From: Deltaproteobacteria bacterium
GTDB lineage: Bacteria; Desulfobacterota; Syntrophia; Syntrophales; UBA8958
Direction of reading: 5' to 3'
NCBI GenBank assembly: GCA_029553375.1
Contig: JAKPCH010000014.1
Location: 1-44,191 of the forward strand
DNA: 44,191 nt
Shown piece by piece: positions 24,327 through 33,100 of this stretch. A model generated the notes under the pieces. That model was not told the origin of the DNA. It saw only the letters and a list, made by a program, of their open reading frames with translations, and made no database searches. Within the stretch, counting starts at the first letter, position 1; the number at the start of each line of letters is the position of its first letter. The translations under genes and the position numbers were made by a program.

Positions 24327-25429
24327 TCCCCAACGCCGACCCGAAGGCCCAATACCTGTCCCACCGGAACGAGATCGACGCCGCCCTCAGAAGGGTCCTC
24401 GACGGGGGGCGGTTCATCCTGGGCGAGGAGGTCGCGGCCATCGAGGAGGAGTTCGCCGCCTATGTCGGCGTCCGTTACGCCGTCGGCGTCGGCAGCGGCA
24501 CGGAGGCCCTCCATCTCGCCCTGAAGGCCTGCGGCGTGGGCCGGGGCAAGGAGGTCGTAACCGTTTCCCACACCGCCGTCGCCACCGTGGCGGCCGTGTC
24601 GCTGGCCGGGGGCCGGGCCGTCTTCACGGACATCGAGGCCGACTACTTCACCATGGACCCCCGCGGGCTCGAGGCCGCCGTCACGGCGAGGACACGGGCT
24701 GTCGTCCCCGTCCACCTCTACGGACAGGCGGCGGACATGGAGCCCATCATGGAAGTGGCGAAGAGACACGGCCTTTTCGTCGTGGAGGACTGCGCCCAGG
24801 CCCACGGCGCGACCTACCGGGGCCGTCGGGTCGGTTCCTTCGGCCACCTGGGGTGCTTCAGCTTCTACCCGACGAAAAACCTCGGCGCCCTGGGAGACGG
24901 GGGGATGGTCGTCACCGACGACGAGGGGCTGGCGAAACGGGTGCGCCTGTTGAGGGAATACGGTTGGGAGGAGAGGTACGTGAGCTCCTGCCGGGGATGG
25001 AACAGCCGCCTCGACGAGATCCAGGCGGCGGTCCTGCGGGTGAAGCTGCGTCACCTCGACAAAGACAACAAACGCCGGCGGGAGATCGCGGCCCTTTACG
25101 ACGGCTGTCTCGAAGGTCTCGACCTCGTCACGCCCAAGGTCCGGGAAGGGTGCGGACACGTCTACCACCTCTACGTCATCAGGTCCCCCCGGCGGGGCCG
25201 CCTCATGGATGAACTGTCCCGGGAGGGCATCGGGGTCAACGTCCACTACCCCGTGCCCGTGCACCTCCAGAATGCCTACCGCCGCCGGGGGCACCGGGGG
25301 GGGCTGGAGGAGACGGAACGGGCGGCCCGGGAGATCCTCTCCCTGCCCATCTTCCCGGAACTCACCGACGAGGCCGTAAGAAAAGTCGCCGATGTCATAA
25401 GGAAATGCCATGAAAGACGGGGGCCTTGA
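24323..25429 (+). CDS. DegT/DnrJ/EryC1/StrS-family sugar aminotransferase
   Basis: PLP enzyme that converts a keto-sugar nucleotide to an amino sugar. Of 368 residues from GTG 24323, which overlaps the previous stop as GTGA. The family features are GSGTEALHLALKA (cofactor phosphate), VVPVHLYGQAADMEPI, EDCAQAHGATYRGRRVGSFG and the PLP lysine (about Lys185) in FSFYPTKNLGALGDGG. ATG starts are absent in the right place, and the ribosome site is weak, so translation is probably coupled. The N-terminal NADPKAQYLSHRNEIDAAL is typical of the family. Confidence 0.93.
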   Translation: MIPNADPKAQYLSHRNEIDAALRRVLDGGRFILGEEVAAIEEEFAAYVGVRYAVGVGSGTEALHLALKACGVGRGKEVVTVSHTAVATVAAVSLAGGRAVFTDIEADYFTMDPRGLEAAVTARTRAVVPVHLYGQAADMEPIMEVAKRHGLFVVEDCAQAHGATYRGRRVGSFGHLGCFSFYPTKNLGALGDGGMVVTDDEGLAKRVRLLREYGWEERYVSSCRGWNSRLDEIQAAVLRVKLRHLDKDNKRRREIAALYDGCLEGLDLVTPKVREGCGHVYHLYVIRSPRRGRLMDELSREGIGVNVHYPVPVHLQNAYRRRGHRGGLEETERAAREILSLPIFPELTDEAVRKVADVIRKCHERRGP

Positions 25430-26486
25430 CTTCGTGACGACCCCTCCCCAAGAAGACAAGGGCAGGAAGGGGGAAGAAAGGGGCCTCGATGCCGTCCTCG
25501 AGGGGCTCAAGGGCAAGACCCTGGTCATAACGGGGGGGGCCGGATACGTGGCGACGAACATCGTCAAGGCCCTGGCTGACACGCCGTGCCAGGTCGTGCG
25601 CCTCGACCGGGAGGGGGTGGAATTCCCGGCCGTCCGCGGGGCCTTCGATCTGGAGGACCGCCGGGGGGACGTGAGGGACGAGAGGGTCTGGCCCGACCTC
25701 TTGAGGCGGGGGGACGTCGTCTTCCACCTCGCGGGGCAGACGAGTGCCTACGCGGCCGCCCGGGACCCGGCGGCGGATTTCGAGATCAACGTCCGCCCCG
25801 TCCTCGCCCTGGCCGCCGCCTGTTCAAACCTCAGGCGCCGCCCCGACGTGGTCTTTGCCGGCACCGTCACAGAGGCGGGCCTCACGGATCGTCTGCCCGT
25901 GGACGAGACCCACCCCGACGACCCCCTGACGATCTACGACCTCCACAAGCTGGCGGCGGAGAGATACCTGCGCCATTTCGCCCGGGAGGGGGTCCTGAGG
26001 GCCTGCACCCTCCGCCTGGCCAACGTCTACGGCCCGGGCCCCAAGAGCGGTAGCGCCGACAGGGGGATCCTGAACAGGATGATCGCCCTCGCCCTGCGGG
26101 GAGAGACGTTGACCCTCTTCGGGGGCGGGGAATGGGTCCGCGACTACGTCTACGTGGGCGACGTGGCGGCGGCCTTCCTCTACGCCGCGGACGAGATGGA
26201 CAGACTCAACGCGGGCCACTTTCTTATCGGCAGCGGGGTTGGTCACACCCTGGCCGAGGCCTTCTCCCTCGTCGCCGAACGGGCGGCGGCCGTCACGGGG
26301 CGGCGCGTGGCCCTCGTGAAGAAGGATTTCCCACCCGGTTCCCATCCCATGGAGAGGAGGAATTTCGTGGCCGACACGTCCCGTTTCCGCGCCCTCACGG
26401 GTTGGAGGGCCGCCATCCCCCTTGGGAAGGGTATCGATTTGACCATAGAGTCCTACATGAGGACCGAGGGCAAGGGTGATTCATGA
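25410..26486 (+). CDS. NAD-dependent nucleotide-sugar epimerase/dehydratase (extended SDR)
   Basis: Of 358 residues, with about 35 extra residues before the Rossmann fold. Cofactor loop GGAGYVATN (the third Gly of the usual GxxGxxG is Ala), Thr in FAGTVTEAG, catalytic pair YDLHK, and GGGEWVRDYVYVGDVA for the nucleotide-sugar side. It overlaps the end of the aminotransferase by 20 bp. Which carbon it acts on cannot be predicted. Confidence 0.87.
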   Translation: MKDGGLDFVTTPPQEDKGRKGEERGLDAVLEGLKGKTLVITGGAGYVATNIVKALADTPCQVVRLDREGVEFPAVRGAFDLEDRRGDVRDERVWPDLLRRGDVVFHLAGQTSAYAAARDPAADFEINVRPVLALAAACSNLRRRPDVVFAGTVTEAGLTDRLPVDETHPDDPLTIYDLHKLAAERYLRHFAREGVLRACTLRLANVYGPGPKSGSADRGILNRMIALALRGETLTLFGGGEWVRDYVYVGDVAAAFLYAADEMDRLNAGHFLIGSGVGHTLAEAFSLVAERAAAVTGRRVALVKKDFPPGSHPMERRNFVADTSRFRALTGWRAAIPLGKGIDLTIESYMRTEGKGDS

Positions 26487-27412
26487 AGGACATCACGCCC
26501 CGCGCCAGCGCCCTTTGGGAACGTATCAACGAGACCTACCTCACCCCCGAGAGCCTCGAGGATCTGTCCAACTTCAAGCGCGACAGGGTCAACTACAAGA
26601 TCTCCCTCTGGAACCCCCACACCAACGGCGTCCGCTACCTCAAGACCCTCCTCTACAACCTGTGTTCGTCCCTCTCGGAGGAAAACCGCCGGCGTCTCGC
26701 CAACACGAGGGGCAGGGAGTTCGGCAACCCCATCACCGTCCGCTACGACGGCCAGGAGATCTGCCTCGATTACCTCCAGGCCGCCTGGGAGCTGGAGTTC
26801 CTGGAGCGTCACCTCCCCCGCCCCCTTGCGGGGGCCGCCATCCTCGAGATCGGGGCCGGTTACGGCAGGACCTGTCACACCATCCTCTCCAACCACGACC
26901 CGTCCCTCTACTGTATCGTCGATCTGGACAACTGCCTGACCCTGGCGCAAAGGTACCTGAAGACGGTCCTCAGCCCCGGCGCCTACGAGAGGATCCGCTT
27001 CCTTCCCGTGACGTCCATAGACTACCTGGAGGGGATGCATTTCCATCTCGCCGTCAACATCGACTCCTTCGCCGAGATGGAGGCCCCGACGGTCCGTTAC
27101 TACCTCGACTACATAAACCGGCGGTGCGACCATCTATACGTGAAGAACCCCGTGGGCAAATACGACGACCCTTCCCTCGACACGGCGCCCGTGGGGGAAG
27201 AGGTGGCCGCCGCCCGGCGTATGGGCCTCCTCCTCGACGTGGTGGACATCAACGACAATCTCGATATCCTTAAAAACGCGAAAAAATTCATCGAGGCCTA
27301 CCGCCCGGCTCCGACCTGGACCTGCCTCGCCGAAGGCTGGGCTCCCCCGTGGAGCTTTTACTGGCAGGCCCTCTACGGCCGGGGAGGGGAGACGCGGGGG
27401 CGCAGGGAGTGA
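26483..27412 (+). CDS. putative sugar O-methyltransferase
   Basis: Of 309 residues, starting within the previous stop (ATGA). The SAM-binding segment ILEIGAGYGRTCHTIL and CIVDLDNCLTLAQRYL, with the later FHLAVNIDSFAEM and LYVKNPVGKY, resemble the family annotated as putative sugar O-methyltransferase in surface polysaccharide clusters. The assignment is by memory of those motifs, so the fold is surer than the substrate. Neighbours support methylation of a glycan residue. Confidence 0.75.
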   Translation: MKDITPRASALWERINETYLTPESLEDLSNFKRDRVNYKISLWNPHTNGVRYLKTLLYNLCSSLSEENRRRLANTRGREFGNPITVRYDGQEICLDYLQAAWELEFLERHLPRPLAGAAILEIGAGYGRTCHTILSNHDPSLYCIVDLDNCLTLAQRYLKTVLSPGAYERIRFLPVTSIDYLEGMHFHLAVNIDSFAEMEAPTVRYYLDYINRRCDHLYVKNPVGKYDDPSLDTAPVGEEVAAARRMGLLLDVVDINDNLDILKNAKKFIEAYRPAPTWTCLAEGWAPPWSFYWQALYGRGGETRGRRE

Positions 27413-27425
27413 CGGGAGGAAACCC

Positions 27426-28424
27426 ATGAAAAGCGAAACACCAAGCATGCAAGGGATAAGGGTCTTCATCACGGGCGGGCTCGGCTTCATCGGGAGCAAC
27501 CTGGCCCGCCGGTGCCTCGAACTGGGGGCGAGGGTGACGATCTACGACAACCTCGATCCCGCTTCGGGGGGGAGGCTCCACAACATCAGAGGCATCGAGG
27601 ACGACGTGGAGGTCCATTTCCACGACATCATGAACTTCGACTACCTCGTCGATCACATCGTCGGTCAGGAGATCATCTTCAACTGCGCCGCCTCGACGTC
27701 CCACCCCTTCTCCATGCGGGAGCCCTGGAGGGATCTCGACGTGAACAGCCGCGCCGTCGTCAACCTCATCGAGGCCGTCCGCCGCTTCAACCGGGGGGTG
27801 AAACTCGTCCACATCGGGACGAGCACCCAGCTCGGGAGGCTCGTCTATCAGCCCGCCGACGAGAACCACCCCGAGTTCCCCACGGACATCTACTCGGCTA
27901 ACAAGAGCGTCTCCGAGAAGTTCGTCCTCATCTACGCCCGCGCCTACAGCATCAGGGCGACGGTCATCAGGCTGGGGAACGTCTTCGGTCCCCGGGCCAG
28001 CATCCACAGCCCCGAGTTCACCTTCAACAACTACTTCATCGGCCTGGCCCTCCAGGACCGGGACGTGACCGTCTTCGGCGACGGGAGTCAATTGCGGAAC
28101 GTCCTGTACGTGGACGACGCCGTGGAGGCCCTCGTGGCGGCCTCCCTCTCGCCGGCGACGGACGGGGAGACCTTTTTCGCCGTCGGCGACCACCACTACA
28201 GCGTCTCCTTCATCGCCGAGGAGACGGTCCGCGCCGTGGGCCGCGGCCGGGTGCGGCACGTACCGTGGCCGGACGAGAGAAAGACGACGGAGATCGGCGA
28301 CGCCGTCATCAGCAACGGCAAGATCAAGAAGACCCTCGGCTGGACCCCCCGGGTCTCCTTCGCGGAGGGTCTGGAGTGGACGAGGGATTACTACCTCGAC
28401 CATCTGGAACACTACCTGAGGTAG
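27426..28424 (+). CDS. nucleotide-sugar epimerase/dehydratase (extended SDR)
   Basis: Of 332 residues. NAD loop TGGLGFIGSNLARR, catalytic YSANK, GTSTQLGRL as the Ser/Thr strand, and FGDGSQLRNVLYVDDAVEA at the nucleotide-sugar site. Closest in character to the UDP-glucose 4-epimerase/CDP-tyvelose epimerase group. It lies 13 bp after the O-methyltransferase gene, with GGAGGAAACCC upstream. Confidence 0.88.
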   Translation: MKSETPSMQGIRVFITGGLGFIGSNLARRCLELGARVTIYDNLDPASGGRLHNIRGIEDDVEVHFHDIMNFDYLVDHIVGQEIIFNCAASTSHPFSMREPWRDLDVNSRAVVNLIEAVRRFNRGVKLVHIGTSTQLGRLVYQPADENHPEFPTDIYSANKSVSEKFVLIYARAYSIRATVIRLGNVFGPRASIHSPEFTFNNYFIGLALQDRDVTVFGDGSQLRNVLYVDDAVEALVAASLSPATDGETFFAVGDHHYSVSFIAEETVRAVGRGRVRHVPWPDERKTTEIGDAVISNGKIKKTLGWTPRVSFAEGLEWTRDYYLDHLEHYLR

Positions 28425-28429
28425 GCCTC

Positions 28430-29371
28430 ATGAGGATCATGATCACGGGGGCCCTCGGCCATATCGGTTCCAAGGTCATCCACTCCCTGAAAGAGGGGAT
28501 GTTCGAAGAGGTGCGCCTCTTGGACAACCTCTCGACGAACCGCTACCCCTCCCTCTTTCATCTCCCCGAGGGGGTCCCCTTCAAGTTCCGCGAGGGTGAC
28601 ATCAGGACGGCGGACCTCGACGAGGAGCTGGACGGAGTGGACGTCGTCGTCCATCTCGCCGCCGTGACGGACGCCGCCACGAGTTTCGAGCGGCCCCGGG
28701 AGGTGGAGGAGGTCAACCTCCACGGCACCCGCCGGGTAGCCGAGGCCTGCCTCCGCCGGGGATGCCGTCTCCTCTTCCCCTCGACGACGAGCGTCTACGG
28801 GACACAGAAAGAGGTGGTGGACGAGGACTGCCCCGAAGAGGACCTGAAGCCCCAGAGCCCTTACGCGGAAAGCAAGCTCAGGGCCGAGAGGCTCCTGGAG
28901 GACCTGGGGGCGAGGGGCCTGGATTTCGTCATCTGCCGCTTCGGCACCATCTTCGGCCCCTCCGTGGGCATGAGGTTCCACACGGCCGTCAACAGGTTCG
29001 TCTGGCAGGCCTGCCTGGGTAGGCCCATCACGGTGTGGCGGACGGCCCTGCACCAGAAAAGGCCCTACCTGGACCTGGAAGACGCCGTGAGGGCCGTCTT
29101 CTTCATCGTGGAAAGAGGGCTCTTCGACGGGCGGATCTACAACGTCGTGACGGCCAACCACACCGTGAACGACATCGTCGTGATCCTGCGGGACTTCCTG
29201 CCCGCCGTCGCCGTGGAGTTCGTCGACAGCCCCATCATGAACCAGCTCAGTTACCACGTCCGCGGCGATCGGTTCAGGGGTGTCGGCTTCACCTACCGGG
29301 GGGACCTGCGCCGGGGCATCGGGGAGACCTTGAGATTTCTCAAGGGGATAATAAACGTAACGGAGGGGTAG
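28430..29371 (+). CDS. nucleotide-sugar epimerase/dehydratase (extended SDR)
   Basis: Of 313 residues. MITGALGHIGSKVIHSL binds NAD; PSTTSVYGTQ supplies the Ser/Thr and PYAESKLRAE the Tyr-Lys pair. RRPYLDLEDAVR-like sequence (QKRPYLDLEDAVRAVFF) is the substrate side. ATG 28430 lies five bases after the previous stop with GAGG eight bases upstream; the open frame extends further back but overlaps the previous gene. It is the third SDR of the cassette and differs clearly from the other two, so it is not a recent tandem copy. Confidence 0.88.
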   Translation: MRIMITGALGHIGSKVIHSLKEGMFEEVRLLDNLSTNRYPSLFHLPEGVPFKFREGDIRTADLDEELDGVDVVVHLAAVTDAATSFERPREVEEVNLHGTRRVAEACLRRGCRLLFPSTTSVYGTQKEVVDEDCPEEDLKPQSPYAESKLRAERLLEDLGARGLDFVICRFGTIFGPSVGMRFHTAVNRFVWQACLGRPITVWRTALHQKRPYLDLEDAVRAVFFIVERGLFDGRIYNVVTANHTVNDIVVILRDFLPAVAVEFVDSPIMNQLSYHVRGDRFRGVGFTYRGDLRRGIGETLRFLKGIINVTEG

Positions 29372-29375
29372 GGAT

Positions 29376-30116
29376 ATGGGTTTTATGAGTCGTCAGGAGT
29401 TCGAGGACCTGAGGCTGAAGGCCGCCCGGGACATGGACGGCGACGGTGAGCTGAAGAAAAAGGCCCTGGAGGTCCTGGCCGAGGCCGACCGGTACCACTG
29501 GATCCACCAGACGACCTGGTTCGGCGAACCCATCCTCAATCTCCCCCAGGACATGTTCGCCCTCCAGGAGATCATCTACAGGACAAGGCCGGACTTCATC
29601 GTCGAGGCGGGCGTGGCCTGGGGCGGTTCCCTCCTCTTCTACGCCACCCTCATGGAGGTCTTGGGGGGGAAGGGGATCATCGGCATCGACATTTACATCC
29701 CCGAGGACCTGCGGGAGAGGATCGCCGCCAAGGGACCCCTAGCCCGGCGCATCACCCTGCTCGAGGCCTCGTCCATCGAAGAGTCGACAAGGCGCCGTGT
29801 TCGTGCCATAATAGGGGACACGGACAGGGTGATGGTCGTTCTCGACTCCAACCACACCCATAACCATGTCCTGGCGGAATTGAGGATGTACTCCCCCCTC
29901 GTCGGCATGGGCCACTACCTGGTCTGCGGCGATACGGTCATCGAGGACATGCCCCCCGACGCCGCCCGGCCCCGCCCCTGGGGGAGGGGAAACAACCCGA
30001 AGACGGCCCTCGGGGCGTTTCTCGCCGAGACGGACGCCTTCGAGGTGGACGAGGCCCTGGGGAGGAAGTTGTTGTTCACCTGTAACCCCGGCGGTTTCCT
30101 GCGCCGCGTCCGATGA
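29376..30116 (+). CDS. cephalosporin hydroxylase (CmcI)-like family protein, probable O-methyltransferase
   Basis: Of 246 residues. The family pattern is clear: FIVEAGVAWGGSLLFYATLM as SAM loop, IIGIDIYIPED, and VVLDSNHTHNHVLAELRMYS, whose acidic/His cluster probably binds a metal. Members modify antibiotics or act as O-methyltransferases on rhamnose in mycobacterial glycolipids and in surface glycans. Here it ends the glycan cassette, so sugar O-methylation is the likely role. ATG 29376 is used; ATG 29385 is possible. Confidence 0.85.
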   Translation: MGFMSRQEFEDLRLKAARDMDGDGELKKKALEVLAEADRYHWIHQTTWFGEPILNLPQDMFALQEIIYRTRPDFIVEAGVAWGGSLLFYATLMEVLGGKGIIGIDIYIPEDLRERIAAKGPLARRITLLEASSIEESTRRRVRAIIGDTDRVMVVLDSNHTHNHVLAELRMYSPLVGMGHYLVCGDTVIEDMPPDAARPRPWGRGNNPKTALGAFLAETDAFEVDEALGRKLLFTCNPGGFLRRVR

Positions 30117-30153
30117 GGGGGCGGCTGCGGGCGCCGCGGCGGACGGAGAGACC

Positions 30154-33100
30154 ATGTCCCGGCCGGGTAGGGCCTTGGGTATCTGCATCGGGTCCGCGAC
30201 CCTGACGGCCGTCACGGTCCACCGGGACGGCGGGGGGGGCGTCCGCGTCGGCGAGATCTTCTCCCGGAACCACCACGGCGACCCCCGGGAGGCCCTCGCG
30301 GCCCTCCTGGCCTCCCTCGGCCAAAACTACCTCGGCGCCGTCGCCGTCACGGGCCGCAAGTTCCGCCACCTCGTCAACGTGACCTCCATCTCCGAGGCCG
30401 AGGCCGTGGAGAGGGCCCTCTTCCACGTCAACGGGAGGTACCCGGGCCTCCAGGCCGTCGTCAGCGCCGGGAGCGAGACCTTCCTCCTCTACCGCCTGGG
30501 GCCCGACGGCCGGATCACGGCCGTCTACGGGGGCGGCAAATGCGCCTCGGGGACGGGGGACTTCTTCCTCCAGCAGATCCGCCGCATCGGCCTCGGTCTC
30601 GAGGAGGCCGTCCGCCTGGCCCGCTCCCAGGAACCCTACCAGGTCTCGGGTCGGTGCAGCGTCTTCTGCAAGAGCGACTGCACCCACGCCACCAACAAGG
30701 GCGTCCCCAGGGAACGGGTGGCGGCGGGTCTCTGCCTCATGATGGCGGGCAAGGTCCTGGAGCTTGTCCGGAAGGCGGCGGCCGAGAGCGTCATGATCGT
30801 CGGCGGCTGCGCCAAGAACGAGGTGATGATCGATCACCTGAAGAAAGAGATCCCCCGCGTGACCGTGCCGGAGGAGGCCTCCCACTTCGAGGCCCTTGGC
30901 TGCGCCCTCTGGGCCCTGGACAACGGGCGGGAGAATAAGGGAATCCCCTCCCGCCTCTTCCGGGAGCGGGAGGCCTCCTTCCCCCGCCTGCCCCCCCTGG
31001 GGGAGGCGGAGGCGATGGTGGAGTTCCGGGCGTCCCGAAGGGGACAGGCCCGGGAGGGCGACCGGTGCGTCCTGGGCCTCGACGTGGGCTCCACGACGAC
31101 CAAGGCGGTCCTGGTGAGGGAGGAGGACGACCTGATCGTCGCCTCCGTCTATCTCCGCACGGAGGGGGACCCCGTGGGGGCGTCGAGGGCCTGCTACCGC
31201 AGCCTCATGGACCAGCTGGGGGAGACGGCCCACAGGATCCGCATCACGGGCCTCGGCGTCACGGGATCGGGGCGCCAGATCGCCGGCTTCCACGCCATGA
31301 CGGACGGGATCGTCAACGAGATCATCGCCCACGCCACGGGGGCCCTCCACTTCGACCCGGAGGTGGACACGATCTTCGAGATCGGCGGCCAGGACGCCAA
31401 GTACACCTTCATCGTCAACGGCGTCCCCTCAGACTACGCCATGAACGAGGCCTGCAGCGCCGGGACGGGTTCCTTCCTCGAGGAGGCGGCCAAAGAGACC
31501 CTGGACATCCCCATGGAGGAGATCGCCCCCGTGGCCCTCAAGGCCCAGTCCCCGCCCAACTTCAACGACCAGTGCGCCGCCTTCATCGGCAGCGACATCA
31601 AGAACGCCTTTTTGGAGGGCATCCCCCGGGAGGACATCGTGGCGGGCCTCGTGTACTCCATCTGCGCGAACTACATCAGCCGCGTCAAGGGGAACCGCGC
31701 CGTGGGGCGTAAGGTCTTCATGCAGGGGGGGGTCTGTTACAACCGCGCCGTCCCTCTGGCCATGGCGGCCCTGACGGGGAAGAGGATCGTCGTCCCCCCC
31801 GACGCGGGTCTCATGGGCGCCTTCGGCGTCGCCCTGGAGGTGAAGAACCGCCGGCGACTGGGCCTCCTCGAGGAACGGTCCTTCTCCCTTGCAGAGCTGG
31901 CGGCGCGGGAGATCGAATACGGCCCCCCCTTCATCTGCAAGGGGGGCGGCGAGGGTTGCGACCGGCGCTGCGAGATCGCCCGGCTCCGCATCGACGGCAA
32001 GACCTACCCCTTCGGCGGGGCCTGCAACCGGTGGTACAACGCCCGCTCCCGCCTGAGGATAGACACGGAGCCCCTCAACCACGTCGGGCGCTACGAGCGG
32101 GCCGTCTTCAAGCGGGAAGGGTCCGTCTCCCCGGGGAGGCCGAGGATCGGGATAAACAAGTCCTTCTTCACCAACGCCTACTTCCCCCTCTACCGGACTT
32201 TCTTTACCGACCTGGGCTTCGAGGTCGTCCTGCCCGGGACGCCGAGGCCCGAGGGGGCCCGGCTTACGAACTCGGAGCTCTGCTTCCCCGCCGAGATCGC
32301 CCACGCCTATCTCTACGACCTCCTCGAAGGGGGGCCCGATTTCCTCTTCCTCCCCCAGGTGACGGGGGACTTCGTGGAGAACGTCCCGGAGGCCGGCGTC
32401 ACCTGCCCCCTCTCCCAGGGCGAGCCCTTCTATCTCCGGACGGCCTTCAAGGACCACGAGACCTTCCGGTGCCTCGAGGCCCGGGGGAGGGTTCTGTCGC
32501 CGCCCGTGGATTTCTCCCGGGGACCCGCGGCGGCCCGGGAGACCTTCGTGGACCTGGCCGCCCGCCTGGGCGTGGACCGCCCCCGGGCCCGGGAGGCCTA
32601 CGAACGGGCCGTGGCGGCCCAGGAGGAGGTCCGGCGCCTCGTCGCCGAATCGGGACGGGAGGTCCTCGACCGCCTCGAGGAGGACCCCGGGGCCTTCGCC
32701 GTCGTCGTCTTCGGGCGCCCCTACAACGCCTTCGTCTCCGAGGCCCACAAGGGCATCCCCAACAAGTTCGCCTCCCGGGGGATCCCCGTGATCCCCCTGA
32801 CGGCCCTCCCCTTGGACGGGGACTGCCCGAAGGAGAACATGTACTGGTCCGCGGGCCAGCGGATCCTGAAGGCCGCCGAGTTCGTGAGGTCCCACCCCCG
32901 CCTCTTCGCCTGCTACGTCACCAACTTCTCCTGCGGCCCCGACTCCTTCCTCATCACCTATTTCCGCGACCTCATGGGCCGCAAGCCCTCCCTGACCCTC
33001 GAGCTGGACAGCCACGTGGCCGACGCGGGCCTCGAGACCCGCATCGAGGCCTTCATCGACATCGTCCGGCGCCACCTCCAGCTCGGCGGGAAGGGACCGG

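Noticed and set aside
27426-29371. Tandem duplication of the two SDR genes
   Set aside because: Both are extended SDRs, but their sequences differ throughout apart from family motifs.
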